NCBI GenBank assembly: GCA_026193675.1
Contig: JAPHSO010000017.1
Coordinates: 1-19,303, forward strand
Source of the DNA: Gammaproteobacteria bacterium
Lineage (GTDB): Bacteria > Pseudomonadota > Gammaproteobacteria > Thiohalomonadales > Thiohalomonadaceae
Direction of reading: 5' to 3'
Length of the DNA: 19,303 nucleotides
The notes under the pieces are model-generated. The model ran no database searches and was not told the DNA's origin. It worked only from the letters and a program-made list of their open reading frames with translations. This document shows, one piece after another, positions 6,631-15,455 of this stretch. The position numbers were made by a program, and so were the translations under genes. Every line of letters begins with the position of its first letter. The stretch's first letter is position 1.

Positions 6631-8952
6631 TTAGTTCACGCCAATTGTAAATTGGAACGCCTCAACCTGATCGCCACTCTTTTTATTAACCGGCACACCA
6701 AAGCTAAATTTCAGAGGGCCAATCGGTGTAATCCAGGCCATCGCGGCCCCTATTGAATAACGTAGCTGCGATAGCTCAAAACCGTTCACCTTGTTATATA
6801 CATTACCTGCATCGAGGAACAGGGTGAATCTCATTGAATCACTATTGGCCGTGGTGAACGGTGGCGGGAAGATAAGCTCCGCATTAGCCAGTAGACGCAT
6901 ATCCCCACCTATCGACTTGCCGTCGGTATCAAAGGTATCTGCTGTGGCTCCCAGTGTATAGGAAGAATATCCGCGTACAGAATCGACACCACCGGCGCGA
7001 TAATACTCGTATGGTGGCAGATAGCTGTTGTTATAGGATCCCGCGTAGGCAATTTCACCTCGGGCAGAGAGCGTTAGCTTCTTCGCAAGAGGGAAATAGG
7101 ATTTATGGGTAACCTGTGTTTTATAGTAGGTTAGACCACTATCATTTAGTGGCACAGCAATTACACCGGAAAGTGCTGTCGTCCCCCCCTTTGTTGGGAA
7201 GAGGAATTTATCGCGAGTATCATGATCAATCGAAGCGTTGATCTTATAGGTGTTAAATGAACAATCACTCAGAGAGGCCGCACTACTACAGAAGTCAGTA
7301 ATCGCTGATGAGGTGGTTGCCGTGGTATTGATTTTGGCACGTTCAACATTGAGACCATATCTGAATGTATTGTACTCACTGATGGGTACCCCAAAGCTGA
7401 CCGCAGCCCCATAGGTATCGGTAGTGTAATCGGCACTATCGAGCTCTGTCGCATCCGACTTCCTGTAATTGACACTGAGGGTACGGCTCACACCGTTTAG
7501 GGTTGAGTATGGGTCGGTCATACTAAAGCTGTATACCGTATTGGCGGTGCTGGTATTGACGTTCACACTAAATGACTCGCCGGTACCGAGGAAATTCTTC
7601 TGACTTACGCTGGCACTCAGGGTAATCCCCTGCGCATCGCTGTAACCGATACCGGCACTGAAGGTACCATTGGTATCGTTTTCGCTCAGCTTGATATCGA
7701 GATCGACCATATCGCTGCTGCCACTAATGGTTGGCGTACTCACCGCAACCTCCTGGAAGAAACCGAGTCGATCCAGACGCTCTCTAGATCGCTTCACCTT
7801 GGTGGTGGAGATCCAGCCCGACTCCATTTGACGCAACTCACGACGAATCACCTTGTCCTTGGTATTCTCATTACCACTAACATTGATACGGCGTACAAAG
7901 ATACGCTTTCCGGGATCGACATAATAGTTGAGAGTCACTAGTCGCTTCTCTTCATCGATCTCAGGGATTGGGTTGATGTTGGCAAATGCGTAGCCCAGCT
8001 CTCCCAGCTTTTCACTAATATTCTCATTACCTTTGGTAACGCTGGAGCGTGAAAAGATCTCGCCACTCTCAACCGGAATCAGCTTCATGATCTCCTCTTT
8101 CGGTAGAATCGTCTCACCTGTCACCTTTACTTCATCAACGCGGTACTGATTCCCTTCGCTCAGATTAATGGTGATATAGACTCCCGATTTATCGGGGGTA
8201 ATGGAGACCTGAGTCGAACTGATTGAGAAGTTGATATAACCGCTATCCATATAAAAGCTGCGCAGGCGCTCAAGATCACCCGCCAGCTTTTCTCGAGCAT
8301 ACTGATCCTGACTACTGAACATCGTTAGCAGAGGACGCTCTCCCAGCTCAAAAAGCCCCTTCAGAACAGTATCACTATAGGCCTTGTTACCCACGATATT
8401 GAGATGCTGAATCGATGACTCATCTCCCTCATTGATCTTGACCAATATATCGACACGATTTCTCTCTAATTGAAGGATCTCGGGTCTCACCTTGACGCTA
8501 TATTTGCCCAAAGCCATATACTGCTGTTTTAGATCTAAAACCACTTTATCGAGCATTGAGTTATTAAATATTTTACCCTCACTAAAGCCAAGCAGCTTCA
8601 TGTTTTCCATCAACTGCTCTTTGGTTATCGCCTCATTGCCTTCAAACTTCAGTGAGGCAATGGATGCTCTTTCTGCGAGAGAAACCAGCAGGGTATCCCC
8701 CTCTCTCTCCAGCACAATATCCTGAAAAAATCCTGTTTTGTAGAGTGCTCTTAACGCTCTGGCAGTCGCTTTTGAATCGATCCGATCGCCAGGGTGAATC
8801 GGCAGATAGTTAAACACCGTACCGACCGAGATCCGTTGCAATCCCTGCACATCGATCTTCTGTACCACAAAAGATTCAAAGGCTATCGCATAAAACGATG
8901 AAGCAAAAAGCACAAACGCTACAGATAAACGTAAGAGAAGTTGGTTAAGCAT
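6631..8952 (-). CDS. bamA: Outer membrane protein assembly factor BamA
   Basis: Omp85-family core of the Bam complex, which folds beta-barrel proteins into the outer membrane. 773 residues. A signal peptide with likely cut after AIA (residue 24) gives mature FESFVVQKIDVQG. Five POTRA domains lie at about 25-95, 96-176, 179-265, 269-345 and 350-422, each with the GN or G-x-x-R-turn pattern (for example FEGNEAIT, IVGNKAYS, VSGNENTKD). The 16-strand barrel spans about 430-773. The lid-loop motif VRGY is at 659-662; loop 6 after it is short. Cys555 and Cys564 sit together in a barrel loop. The last residues are FQFTIGVN, so the usual terminal aromatic residue is absent. ATG 8952 follows the rseP stop by 2 nt. 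Confidence 0.98.
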   Translation of the reverse strand: MLNQLLLRLSVAFVLFASSFYAIAFESFVVQKIDVQGLQRISVGTVFNYLPIHPGDRIDSKATARALRALYKTGFFQDIVLEREGDTLLVSLAERASIASLKFEGNEAITKEQLMENMKLLGFSEGKIFNNSMLDKVVLDLKQQYMALGKYSVKVRPEILQLERNRVDILVKINEGDESSIQHLNIVGNKAYSDTVLKGLFELGERPLLTMFSSQDQYAREKLAGDLERLRSFYMDSGYINFSISSTQVSITPDKSGVYITINLSEGNQYRVDEVKVTGETILPKEEIMKLIPVESGEIFSRSSVTKGNENISEKLGELGYAFANINPIPEIDEEKRLVTLNYYVDPGKRIFVRRINVSGNENTKDKVIRRELRQMESGWISTTKVKRSRERLDRLGFFQEVAVSTPTISGSSDMVDLDIKLSENDTNGTFSAGIGYSDAQGITLSASVSQKNFLGTGESFSVNVNTSTANTVYSFSMTDPYSTLNGVSRTLSVNYRKSDATELDSADYTTDTYGAAVSFGVPISEYNTFRYGLNVERAKINTTATTSSAITDFCSSAASLSDCSFNTYKINASIDHDTRDKFLFPTKGGTTALSGVIAVPLNDSGLTYYKTQVTHKSYFPLAKKLTLSARGEIAYAGSYNNSYLPPYEYYRAGGVDSVRGYSSYTLGATADTFDTDGKSIGGDMRLLANAELIFPPPFTTANSDSMRFTLFLDAGNVYNKVNGFELSQLRYSIGAAMAWITPIGPLKFSFGVPVNKKSGDQVEAFQFTIGVN

Positions 8953-8954
8953 AT

Positions 8955-10316
8955 CTATAGTCGAACCAGATCGTTGTAGATGGCAACACTCATCAATAGC
9001 AGCAGAAGCGCCATACCCACCTGTTGCCCAAAAATCTCAACCTTTTCAGGAAGTGGGCCACCCTTAATCCACTCGATGATATAGAAGAAGAGATGCCCCC
9101 CATCCAGTACCGGAATCGGTAATAGATTGAGTACGCCGAGACTGATGCTAATCACCGCGATAAAGCCCAGTAGTTGACTTAACCCAGCATCGGCAGAGGT
9201 TTTGGCATAACGGGCGATCGAGATGGGACCGCTTAGATTGTCAACAGAGGCGCGACCAACGATCATCTCACCTATCATTTTGAGGGTGAGCGAACCGATC
9301 TGCCAACTCTTCTCTATCGCCTCCCCCACCGCTTCAAGCGGGCCAAATTGCCAAACTGCCTGGTACTTGCTCAGCAATTCACTATCGACCAATAGTGAGA
9401 CGCCGATCTTACCGTAAGATTCTCCCTCTTTATCCATAGTGGCAGTTGGTGTCACCTTAACTGACAGTGCACCACCATCACGCAGCAACTCAACGGTGAT
9501 CTCTTTACCACCACTTTTCTGAATCGATTCGACAAATTCCTGCCAGTTATCTACAGCAACACCATCCAGCGCAATAATTTGATCACCATGCAATAGCCCC
9601 GCTCTTTCAGCAGCAGAACCGGCAACCACCTGGTCGAGCACCGGCTTGATTTTGGGTCTAAACGGCTGCAGCCCAGTACTCTTCGAAAGATTTTCAGGCT
9701 TAATGTTGTCGGCATTGAGGGTTGTAAAGTCGAGCACCTGATCGATACTCTGCTGCTCTCGCTGAAGTTGAATCGGCACCTGCTCACCTAAAATGGCACG
9801 CGGTAGTACAGCTTCAATAACAGCCTGCCAGGTTGGTGTTTCCTGACCGTCTACCGAAATAATCTCGTCACCACTATTCAATCCAGCGACTGCAGCGGGA
9901 GTTTCAGGAAGTACTTCACCTACAAATGGCTTAAGACCAGGAACACCATTGATAAACATGAGCCAATAGGCAAAAACGGCAAACAGCAGATTGGCTATAG
10001 GACCTGCTGACACAATTGCAAAGCGTTTATGCAGTGGTTGACGATTAAAGGTGCGCTCCAGATCCGCCTCATCGACCTCACCTTCACGCTCATCAAGCAT
10101 CTTCACATAACCACCCAGCGGAATGGCTGCGATCACATATTCGGTCTCATCCACTTTGCCTTTACGCTTCCACAGGGCTTGACCAAATCCGATAGAGAAT
10201 CGGATCACCTTTACCCCACACTTTCTGGCCACCCAGAAATGTCCATACTCATGGACCGCAATGAGCAGACTCAGTACAACAATAAAACTGATAATGGTTA
10301 ACAGGGTGTCGAGCAC
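8955..10316 (-). CDS. rseP: Site-2 intramembrane metalloprotease RseP
   Basis: M50 zinc protease of the inner membrane. In the sigma-E envelope stress response it cuts the anti-sigma factor RseA after DegS; it also clears leftover signal peptides. 453 residues (E. coli 450). The first membrane segment carries HEYGH (His22, Glu23, His26), and LDGG in PIPVLDGGH (Asp405) supplies the third zinc ligand. Two periplasmic PDZ domains lie at about 125-200 and 220-295 (GLNSGDEIISVDG and GLLHGDQIIALDG). Further membrane segments are near 103-122, 385-401 and 430-448. The start is GTG 10316, whose first base is shared with the dxr stop (TAGTG), implying translational coupling. It directly precedes bamA, fitting a shared outer-membrane protein folding role. 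Confidence 0.97.
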   Translation of the reverse strand: MLDTLLTIISFIVVLSLLIAVHEYGHFWVARKCGVKVIRFSIGFGQALWKRKGKVDETEYVIAAIPLGGYVKMLDEREGEVDEADLERTFNRQPLHKRFAIVSAGPIANLLFAVFAYWLMFINGVPGLKPFVGEVLPETPAAVAGLNSGDEIISVDGQETPTWQAVIEAVLPRAILGEQVPIQLQREQQSIDQVLDFTTLNADNIKPENLSKSTGLQPFRPKIKPVLDQVVAGSAAERAGLLHGDQIIALDGVAVDNWQEFVESIQKSGGKEITVELLRDGGALSVKVTPTATMDKEGESYGKIGVSLLVDSELLSKYQAVWQFGPLEAVGEAIEKSWQIGSLTLKMIGEMIVGRASVDNLSGPISIARYAKTSADAGLSQLLGFIAVISISLGVLNLLPIPVLDGGHLFFYIIEWIKGGPLPEKVEIFGQQVGMALLLLLMSVAIYNDLVRL

Positions 10317-11512
10317 TAAGCGCTTCTCTCTATTAAATTTTGGGCAATACGACGAGCCTCAGCATCTGTTGCTAACAGCGCATCAAGGTCTGTGACCGCT
10401 GAAACAGGAACTTGTTGCATCGTCTGCTCAACAACTTTGGATATCTGCATAAATCCCAAACTTGAGCCAAGAAAGGCTTCCACAGCCACTTCGTTGGCAG
10501 CATTGAGAACTGCTGGGGCGGTTCCACCTGCTTTCAGCGCCTCAAAGGCGAGCCGTAGGCACGGGAACCGATGAAAATCGGGCTCTTTGAAATCAAAGCG
10601 TGCAATATCAAAGATATTTAGATTTTCGACACCCGACTCAATTCGTTCAGGATAACCAAGTGCATGAGCAATTGGCGTACGCATATCGGGATTTCCTAAC
10701 TGAGCCAACACCGAGCCATCAATATACTGCACCATGGAGTGGATCACGCTCTGGGGATGGATAACCACCTTAATCTGCTCTGCTGTCGCCGCAAACAGCC
10801 AGTGCGCCTCAATCACCTCAAGCCCTTTATTCATCATGGTGGCTGAATCGACGGAGATCTTCTGCCCCATACTCCAGTTGGGATGGGCCACAGCCTCTAC
10901 TGGTGTGACAGTCTCAAATGTTGAGATATCTCTATCGATAAACGGACCACCCGAGGCGGTCAGTAAAATATGGGCAACGCCTGTCTCACTTAAACCATCA
11001 CTATAGTTTTTCGGCATACACTGAAAGATGGCGTTATGTTCACTATCGATAGGTAAAAGTTCGGCACCGTTCTCTCTCACCTCTCGCATGAACAGATCAC
11101 CTGCCATCACCAGCGCCTCTTTATTGGCCAGCAGAATTCGTTTACCCGCCTTTGCTGCCGCCATCGATGGACGCAGACCGGCAGCACCGACGATGGCCGC
11201 CATCACATCATCGACCTCGTTTAGGGTGACAACCTGCTCCAGTCCATCAACGCCACTGAGTACCTCTGTATGACAACCACTCGCTTTCAGCCTCTCTGCA
11301 AGTTGCGCCGCTGCAGTAGAGTCGGCCATAACCGCATATTGCGGAAGATACTTCAGGCACTGTTCATGTAGACGTTCGACCTGACTGTTGGCGGTCAATG
11401 CCACAACCTTGAACCGTCCAGGGTGACGCGAAAGTACATCAAGGGTACTCAGGCCGATAGAACCCGTTGAGCCCAGAATAGTGATGCCTCTCTGACGGCT
11501 CATCTCACTCAT
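10316..11512 (-). CDS. dxr: 1-deoxy-D-xylulose-5-phosphate reductoisomerase
   Basis: Second enzyme of the MEP isoprenoid pathway: converts DXP to 2-C-methylerythritol 4-phosphate with NADPH; cytoplasmic. 398 residues, equal to E. coli. The NADPH-binding GSTGSIG is at 14-20. LANKEALVMAG spans 128-138. Metal ligands are Asp156 and Glu158 in PIDSEHN and Glu232 in NKGLEVIEA. TASGGPF (185-191) and His210 in AHPNWSMG belong to the substrate site and flexible loop. ATG 11512 overlaps the cdsA stop in ATGA; another ATG at codon 4 (11503) is possible. Its product feeds isoprenoid units to UppS, encoded two genes upstream. The uppS-cdsA-dxr order is Pseudomonas-like, not the E. coli dxr-uppS-cdsA order. 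Confidence 0.98.
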   Translation of the reverse strand: MSEMSRQRGITILGSTGSIGLSTLDVLSRHPGRFKVVALTANSQVERLHEQCLKYLPQYAVMADSTAAAQLAERLKASGCHTEVLSGVDGLEQVVTLNEVDDVMAAIVGAAGLRPSMAAAKAGKRILLANKEALVMAGDLFMREVRENGAELLPIDSEHNAIFQCMPKNYSDGLSETGVAHILLTASGGPFIDRDISTFETVTPVEAVAHPNWSMGQKISVDSATMMNKGLEVIEAHWLFAATAEQIKVVIHPQSVIHSMVQYIDGSVLAQLGNPDMRTPIAHALGYPERIESGVENLNIFDIARFDFKEPDFHRFPCLRLAFEALKAGGTAPAVLNAANEVAVEAFLGSSLGFMQISKVVEQTMQQVPVSAVTDLDALLATDAEARRIAQNLIERSA

Positions 11513-12312
11513 GCGAGAACAGTCAGAGCAAGATAGAAGATGGGCGCTGCAGTTGTAAGGCTATCAATACGATCGAGGACACCACCATGGCCGGGCAGGA
11601 TGTTGCCACTATCTTTAATCCCGGTGATGCGTTTAAACAGGCTCTCAATCAGATCGCCCATCACCGAAACCGCTGCAACCAAAAATGCGATGACACCAAA
11701 TAGCCAAATTTCCACAGGGGCCACTAACCAAATCGTTGAGACCAGAGCGACTGCAACCGCTGCAACTAACCCTCCAATAACACCTTCCCAACTCTTACCC
11801 GGAGATACCGCTGGAGCCAGTTTGTTGCGCCCCCACCTGTGGCCCGCAAAGTAGGCCCCGGTATCGGCACCCCAGATCATTAACATCAATAGCAGAACAA
11901 ATTCAGCACCAATATGGCGTTGAATGGCAATCACACTCACCCACATCGGCACCAGGATAAGCAGGCCTACAATAGCTTTTAACGGGGCACTGTTTTGCCA
12001 TAATGGCGATACTTTGGGGTAACGGATCACCAGTAGAGAGGCGAGCAACAACCAGGCTCCACCCACCCAGGGCAGTGCTCCCAAAACCTCAGGGCTAGCC
12101 ATAAACTGGAGAAGCGCCAAAACTGCGCCTCCACCCAGAAGATAGAGATAACGCACCATCTTCACTGGAGAGACAAAGGCCGACCACTCCCAGAATCCTC
12201 CCATAACCACCACTGCGAGAAGTAGTGCAAACCAGCTCTGTGGCAGTTCCAGTATTCCCCAGATAACCAGCGGTGCCAAGATCAACGCAGTGATCACTCT
12301 CTGTTTAAGCAT
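11509..12312 (-). CDS. cdsA: Phosphatidate cytidylyltransferase (CDP-diacylglycerol synthase)
   Basis: Integral inner-membrane enzyme that activates phosphatidic acid with CTP to CDP-diacylglycerol, the precursor of all major phospholipids. 267 residues with about seven or eight hydrophobic segments. The CDS signature runs from Ser224 to Asp250: S-x-x-KR (224-228), KD (233-234), HGG (242-244), DR (247-248), D (250). WGADTGAY (Asp150) and SPGKSWEG (170-177) are the other conserved blocks. ATG 12312 lies inside the uppS tail; the two genes overlap by 8 nt (ATGCTTAA), and cdsA overlaps dxr by 4 nt, so translation is probably coupled on both sides. Somewhat shorter than E. coli CdsA (285) but complete. 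Confidence 0.97.
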   Translation of the reverse strand: MLKQRVITALILAPLVIWGILELPQSWFALLLAVVVMGGFWEWSAFVSPVKMVRYLYLLGGGAVLALLQFMASPEVLGALPWVGGAWLLLASLLVIRYPKVSPLWQNSAPLKAIVGLLILVPMWVSVIAIQRHIGAEFVLLLMLMIWGADTGAYFAGHRWGRNKLAPAVSPGKSWEGVIGGLVAAVAVALVSTIWLVAPVEIWLFGVIAFLVAAVSVMGDLIESLFKRITGIKDSGNILPGHGGVLDRIDSLTTAAPIFYLALTVLA

Positions 12313-13039
12313 CTTGTTCCACCTCTACCTGCTCGCCAGTCCGTCCAAAGCGACGTTGGCGACTCTTAAATGAGTCGATCGCCTCGTCAAACAGTTTAAC
12401 GTTAAAGTCGGGCCAGAGCGTTTTGGTAAAAAAGAACTCTGTATAGGCGAGCTGCCACAGTAGAAAATTACTTATCCGCTCCTCCCCGCCGGTTCGGATA
12501 AAGAGATCGGGTTCAGGGAGACCGGCCAGCGAGAGATGACTCTCCAAAAGCTGTTCATCAATATCATCAACAGAGATTTCACCATCAACCGCTGCCTGAG
12601 CCATCTTCTTACTCGCCTGCACGATATCCCAACGACCACCATAGTTGGCAGCAATATTAAGCTGTAACAGACTGTTATCTTTGGTCAGTTGGTGGGATTG
12701 ATGGATCTGCTGCTGTAGTTTTTCAGGAAAGGCTGAGAGATCGCCGATAATCCGCAAGCGCACGCCATTTTTATGTAGACGCTTAACTTCTCGATCCAGT
12801 GCACTCATAAAGAGTTTCATCAGCAGTGACACCTCCTCTTCAGGACGACGCCAGTTTTCACTACTAAAGGCAAAGAGGGTGAGCACCTCAACTTTACGTT
12901 CTGCGCAGGCCTTAACGATGTCTCGAACCGCCTCAACACCGGCCTTATGCCCTGCAAAACGCGGCATGAACCGTTTTTTGGCCCAACGTCCGTTACCATC
13001 CATGATGATGGCGACATGTCGTGGCCCCGGATTATGCAT
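12305..13039 (-). CDS. uppS: Undecaprenyl diphosphate synthase (cis-prenyltransferase)
   Basis: Adds eight isopentenyl units to farnesyl diphosphate to make C55 undecaprenyl diphosphate, the lipid carrier for peptidoglycan and O-antigen. From ATG 13039 it has 244 residues. The signature HVAIIMDGNGRWAKKR holds catalytic Asp14. FAFSSENWRRP is the IPP-site loop, NIAANYGGRWDI and IRTGGEERISNFLLWQ the other conserved blocks. An in-frame TTG at 13075, next to the frr stop, would add 12 residues (256 total) and would place the Asp at 26 as in E. coli; both candidate starts have only a GAG-type SD, so the choice is open. The 3' end overlaps cdsA by 8 nt. Confidence 0.97.
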   Translation of the reverse strand: MHNPGPRHVAIIMDGNGRWAKKRFMPRFAGHKAGVEAVRDIVKACAERKVEVLTLFAFSSENWRRPEEEVSLLMKLFMSALDREVKRLHKNGVRLRIIGDLSAFPEKLQQQIHQSHQLTKDNSLLQLNIAANYGGRWDIVQASKKMAQAAVDGEISVDDIDEQLLESHLSLAGLPEPDLFIRTGGEERISNFLLWQLAYTEFFFTKTLWPDFNVKLFDEAIDSFKSRQRRFGRTGEQVEVEQDA

Positions 13040-13075
13040 CGTCAACTGCTCGAATCTGCGCGCCCCTGATATCAA

Positions 13076-13633
13076 TTAGATCTCAAGCAGATCCTTCTCT
13101 TTCTGCTCCAGGACCTTGTCTACTTCACTAATCCGTTGATCGGTAATTTTCTGGATCTGATCCTCAGCACCATGCGATTCATCCTCACTGATCTCCTTAT
13201 CCTTAAGCAGTGACTTGATATCCGAGTTAGCATCACGACGAATATTACGAATCGCAACTTTGGTGCTCTCACCCTCCTGACGTACGATTCGAATCATATC
13301 TTTACGACGCTCCTCAGTGAGAGGCGGCATCGGGATACGGATCACCATGCCTGAAGTGGCTGGATTCAGGCCCAGATCCGAGGTATAGATCGCCTTTTCA
13401 ACCACCTGCACCATCGGTTTCTCCCATGGCGTAAGGCTTAGAGTTCGTGAATCTTCAACAGAGATATTGGCCACCTGACTCAAAGGAACCTGAGAGCCAT
13501 AATAGTCGACAGTGATATGATCCAGAATTGACGGATGGGCACGACCAGTTCTGATCTTTGCAAGTTCTCCCTTAAGAGCCTCTATGCTCTTCCCCATACG
13601 TACATCAGCATCTTTTTTGATCTCATTTAGCAT
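13076..13633 (-). CDS. frr: Ribosome recycling factor
   Basis: With EF-G, splits the post-termination ribosome complex so the subunits can be reused; cytoplasmic, L-shaped mimic of tRNA. From ATG 13633 the protein has 185 residues, the same as E. coli RRF, opening MLNEIKKDADVRM. Conserved blocks: LAKIRTGRAHPSILD, LSLTPWEKPMVQVVEKAI, RIPMPPLTEERRKDM and VAIRNIRRDAN. GGAG sits seven bases before the ATG, which decides against the adjacent upstream TTG (13636). 33 nt separate it from pyrH, and the pyrH-frr pairing is nearly universal in bacteria. Confidence 0.98.
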   Translation of the reverse strand: MLNEIKKDADVRMGKSIEALKGELAKIRTGRAHPSILDHITVDYYGSQVPLSQVANISVEDSRTLSLTPWEKPMVQVVEKAIYTSDLGLNPATSGMVIRIPMPPLTEERRKDMIRIVRQEGESTKVAIRNIRRDANSDIKSLLKDKEISEDESHGAEDQIQKITDQRISEVDKVLEQKEKDLLEI

Positions 13634-13666
13634 CAATCTGCTCCACTCAAATCTGTTGGTTCATTC

Positions 13667-14404
13667 CTAGGCCTGATTACTAACCAGGGTTCCCTCATCA
13701 GCGCCTTCAAGAATGCGCATCAGTGCGCCCTCTTTACCCATATTAAATACTCTCAAAGGCATATTGTGCTCTTTACAGAGCACCATAGCCGTCAGATCCA
13801 TCACGCCAAGCTGTTGGCTGATGACATCATCAAACGAAAGTTTTGAGTAGCGCTTGGCTGAAGGATCTTTAACCGGATCGGCTGAATAGACGCCATCGAC
13901 TTTAGTCGCCTTTAGCACCAGTCCAGCCTGTATCTCAATTCCGCGAAGGGTTGCTGCAGAATCGGTTGTAAAGAATGGATTACCGGTGCCTGCAGCAAAG
14001 ATGACCACACGGCCAGCCTCAAGATGTCTAATCGCCTCACGACGATCATAATCTTCACAGACCTGATGGATCGGCAGTGCCGACATCACCCGACAATCGA
14101 TCCCCTCCTGCTCCAGGCCGCTCTGCATCGACAGGGCATTAATCACTGTTGCCAGCATCCCCATCTGATCGGCAGCTGCCCGCTCCATACCACCTGCTGC
14201 AAGGCTTACGCCACGAAAGATATTGCCGCCCCCGATGACCAGTCCAACGCCAACACCACGCTGAACAACCTCATTAATCTCAACGGCAAGACGCTTAATA
14301 ACGGCAGGATCAATACCATGACCCTGGTCGCCCATTAATGCCTCTCCACTCAGTTTAAGGAGAATTCTCTGATATTTAAGTTGACTGTCACCGGTTGCGC
14401 TCAT
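13667..14404 (-). CDS. pyrH: Uridylate kinase (UMP kinase)
   Basis: Phosphorylates UMP to UDP with ATP in pyrimidine nucleotide synthesis; a hexamer of the amino-acid kinase fold, in the family activated by GTP and inhibited by UTP. 245 residues (E. coli 241). Motifs: KLSGEAL (17-23), GGGNIFRG (58-65), GTGNPFFTTDSAA (139-151) and KATKVDGVYSADP (165-177). The ATG at 14404 is preceded by AGGA eleven bases upstream, and close to the N-terminus the typical RILLKLSGEAL begins at residue 13. Gap to tsf is 33 nt, with no terminator. Its UDP output also supports the UDP-sugars used by the lpx genes downstream. Confidence 0.98.
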   Translation of the reverse strand: MSATGDSQLKYQRILLKLSGEALMGDQGHGIDPAVIKRLAVEINEVVQRGVGVGLVIGGGNIFRGVSLAAGGMERAAADQMGMLATVINALSMQSGLEQEGIDCRVMSALPIHQVCEDYDRREAIRHLEAGRVVIFAAGTGNPFFTTDSAATLRGIEIQAGLVLKATKVDGVYSADPVKDPSAKRYSKLSFDDVISQQLGVMDLTAMVLCKEHNMPLRVFNMGKEGALMRILEGADEGTLVSNQA

Positions 14405-14437
14405 CGTTCTGGTATTCCTTATTCGCCCTTGACCTAA

Positions 14438-15316
14438 TTAACCTTTAATTTGGCCCATAACCTCTTCAGCAAAGTTCTCTTCTTTCTTCTCAATACCCTC
14501 TCCTACTGCAAAGCGGGTGAAAGAGACGACAGTTGCATTGTTAGCTTTAAGTAGCTTCTCAACAGTCTGGTCGGGATCTTTAACAAAAGGCTGTCCTAGC
14601 AGAGTGACCTCTTTAAGGAACTTGGCAATACGGCCCGTGATCATCTTTTCGATAATCTCGTCAGGCTTACCACTCTCTTTAGCTTGTGCCGTGAAGATCT
14701 CCTTCTCCTTCTCAATCAGTGAAGGATCTACATCATCAGAAGAGATAGCCTCAGGATTGGTTGCTGCAATATGCATTGCAACGTCACGTGCCAGAGCCTC
14801 ATCACCACCGTTAAGTGATACCACAACACCAATACGGCTACCGTGGAGATAGTTAGCAACAAGACCATCATTGTTCTCAACCAGCTGTACACGACGAACA
14901 TTCATGTTCTCACCAATTTTGGCGATCAGATTTTTGCAGGTTTCAGCAACTGAGAGACCTCCTTCCATTTCACTATTGAGTAGTGCATCGATATCAGCAG
15001 TTTGATTATCGAGAGCCACTTTAGCGACTGCTGCAACGAAGTTCTGGAAGTCATCACCCTTGGTGACAAAATCGGTCTCACAATTGACCTCTACGATAGC
15101 CGCCTGCTTGCCGTCATCACTGCTCTGAACTCGCACAAGACCTTCAGCTGCTATGCGACCCGCCTTTTTATCAGCCTTGGCCGCACCACTTTTACGCATA
15201 TTTTCAATTGCTGCTTCGATGTCACCATCAGTTTCAACAAGAGCTTTTTTGCACTCCATCATGCCTGCGCCTGTACGCTCACGTAGGTCTTTAACCTGTG
15301 CTGCTGTAATAGCCAT
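14438..15316 (-). CDS. tsf: Translation elongation factor Ts
   Basis: Guanine nucleotide exchange factor that releases GDP from EF-Tu. 292 residues (E. coli 283). The N-terminal UBA-like domain with LRERTGAGMMECKKAL (11-26) is followed by the core domain; TDFV (81-84) is the loop that inserts into EF-Tu and displaces Mg. The coiled-coil part and C-terminal module (LLGQPFVKDPDQTVEKLL) are present. A strong SD, GAGGAA seven bases before the ATG, precedes it. It lies 183 nt after rpsB with an intrinsic terminator between, so part of its transcription should depend on readthrough from the rpsB promoter; I found no clear separate promoter in the gap. Confidence 0.98.
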   Translation of the reverse strand: MAITAAQVKDLRERTGAGMMECKKALVETDGDIEAAIENMRKSGAAKADKKAGRIAAEGLVRVQSSDDGKQAAIVEVNCETDFVTKGDDFQNFVAAVAKVALDNQTADIDALLNSEMEGGLSVAETCKNLIAKIGENMNVRRVQLVENNDGLVANYLHGSRIGVVVSLNGGDEALARDVAMHIAATNPEAISSDDVDPSLIEKEKEIFTAQAKESGKPDEIIEKMITGRIAKFLKEVTLLGQPFVKDPDQTVEKLLKANNATVVSFTRFAVGEGIEKKEENFAEEVMGQIKG

Positions 15317-15455
15317 GAAAATATTCCTCTAAAAAATATATATCTAAATTCTTTGTTTTGAAGGGGGTAGAGTCTCAACAGGTCGTAGTGGTAAGGATTA
15401 CTCCTCATCTATACCCAAGCACCTATGCTGATGCTTTACTACCCTTCAGCTATTC

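Noticed and set aside
6066..10316. Sigma-E promoters inside rseP-bamA-skp-lpxD
   Set aside because: E. coli has such promoters here, but by eye I found no GGAACTT-like -35 with a matching -10 at the right spacing on the minus strand.
15259..15408. 49-codon minus-strand frame in the rpsB-tsf gap that runs into tsf out of frame
   Set aside because: No good SD, and its 3' third is the tsf coding sequence in another frame; probably chance.
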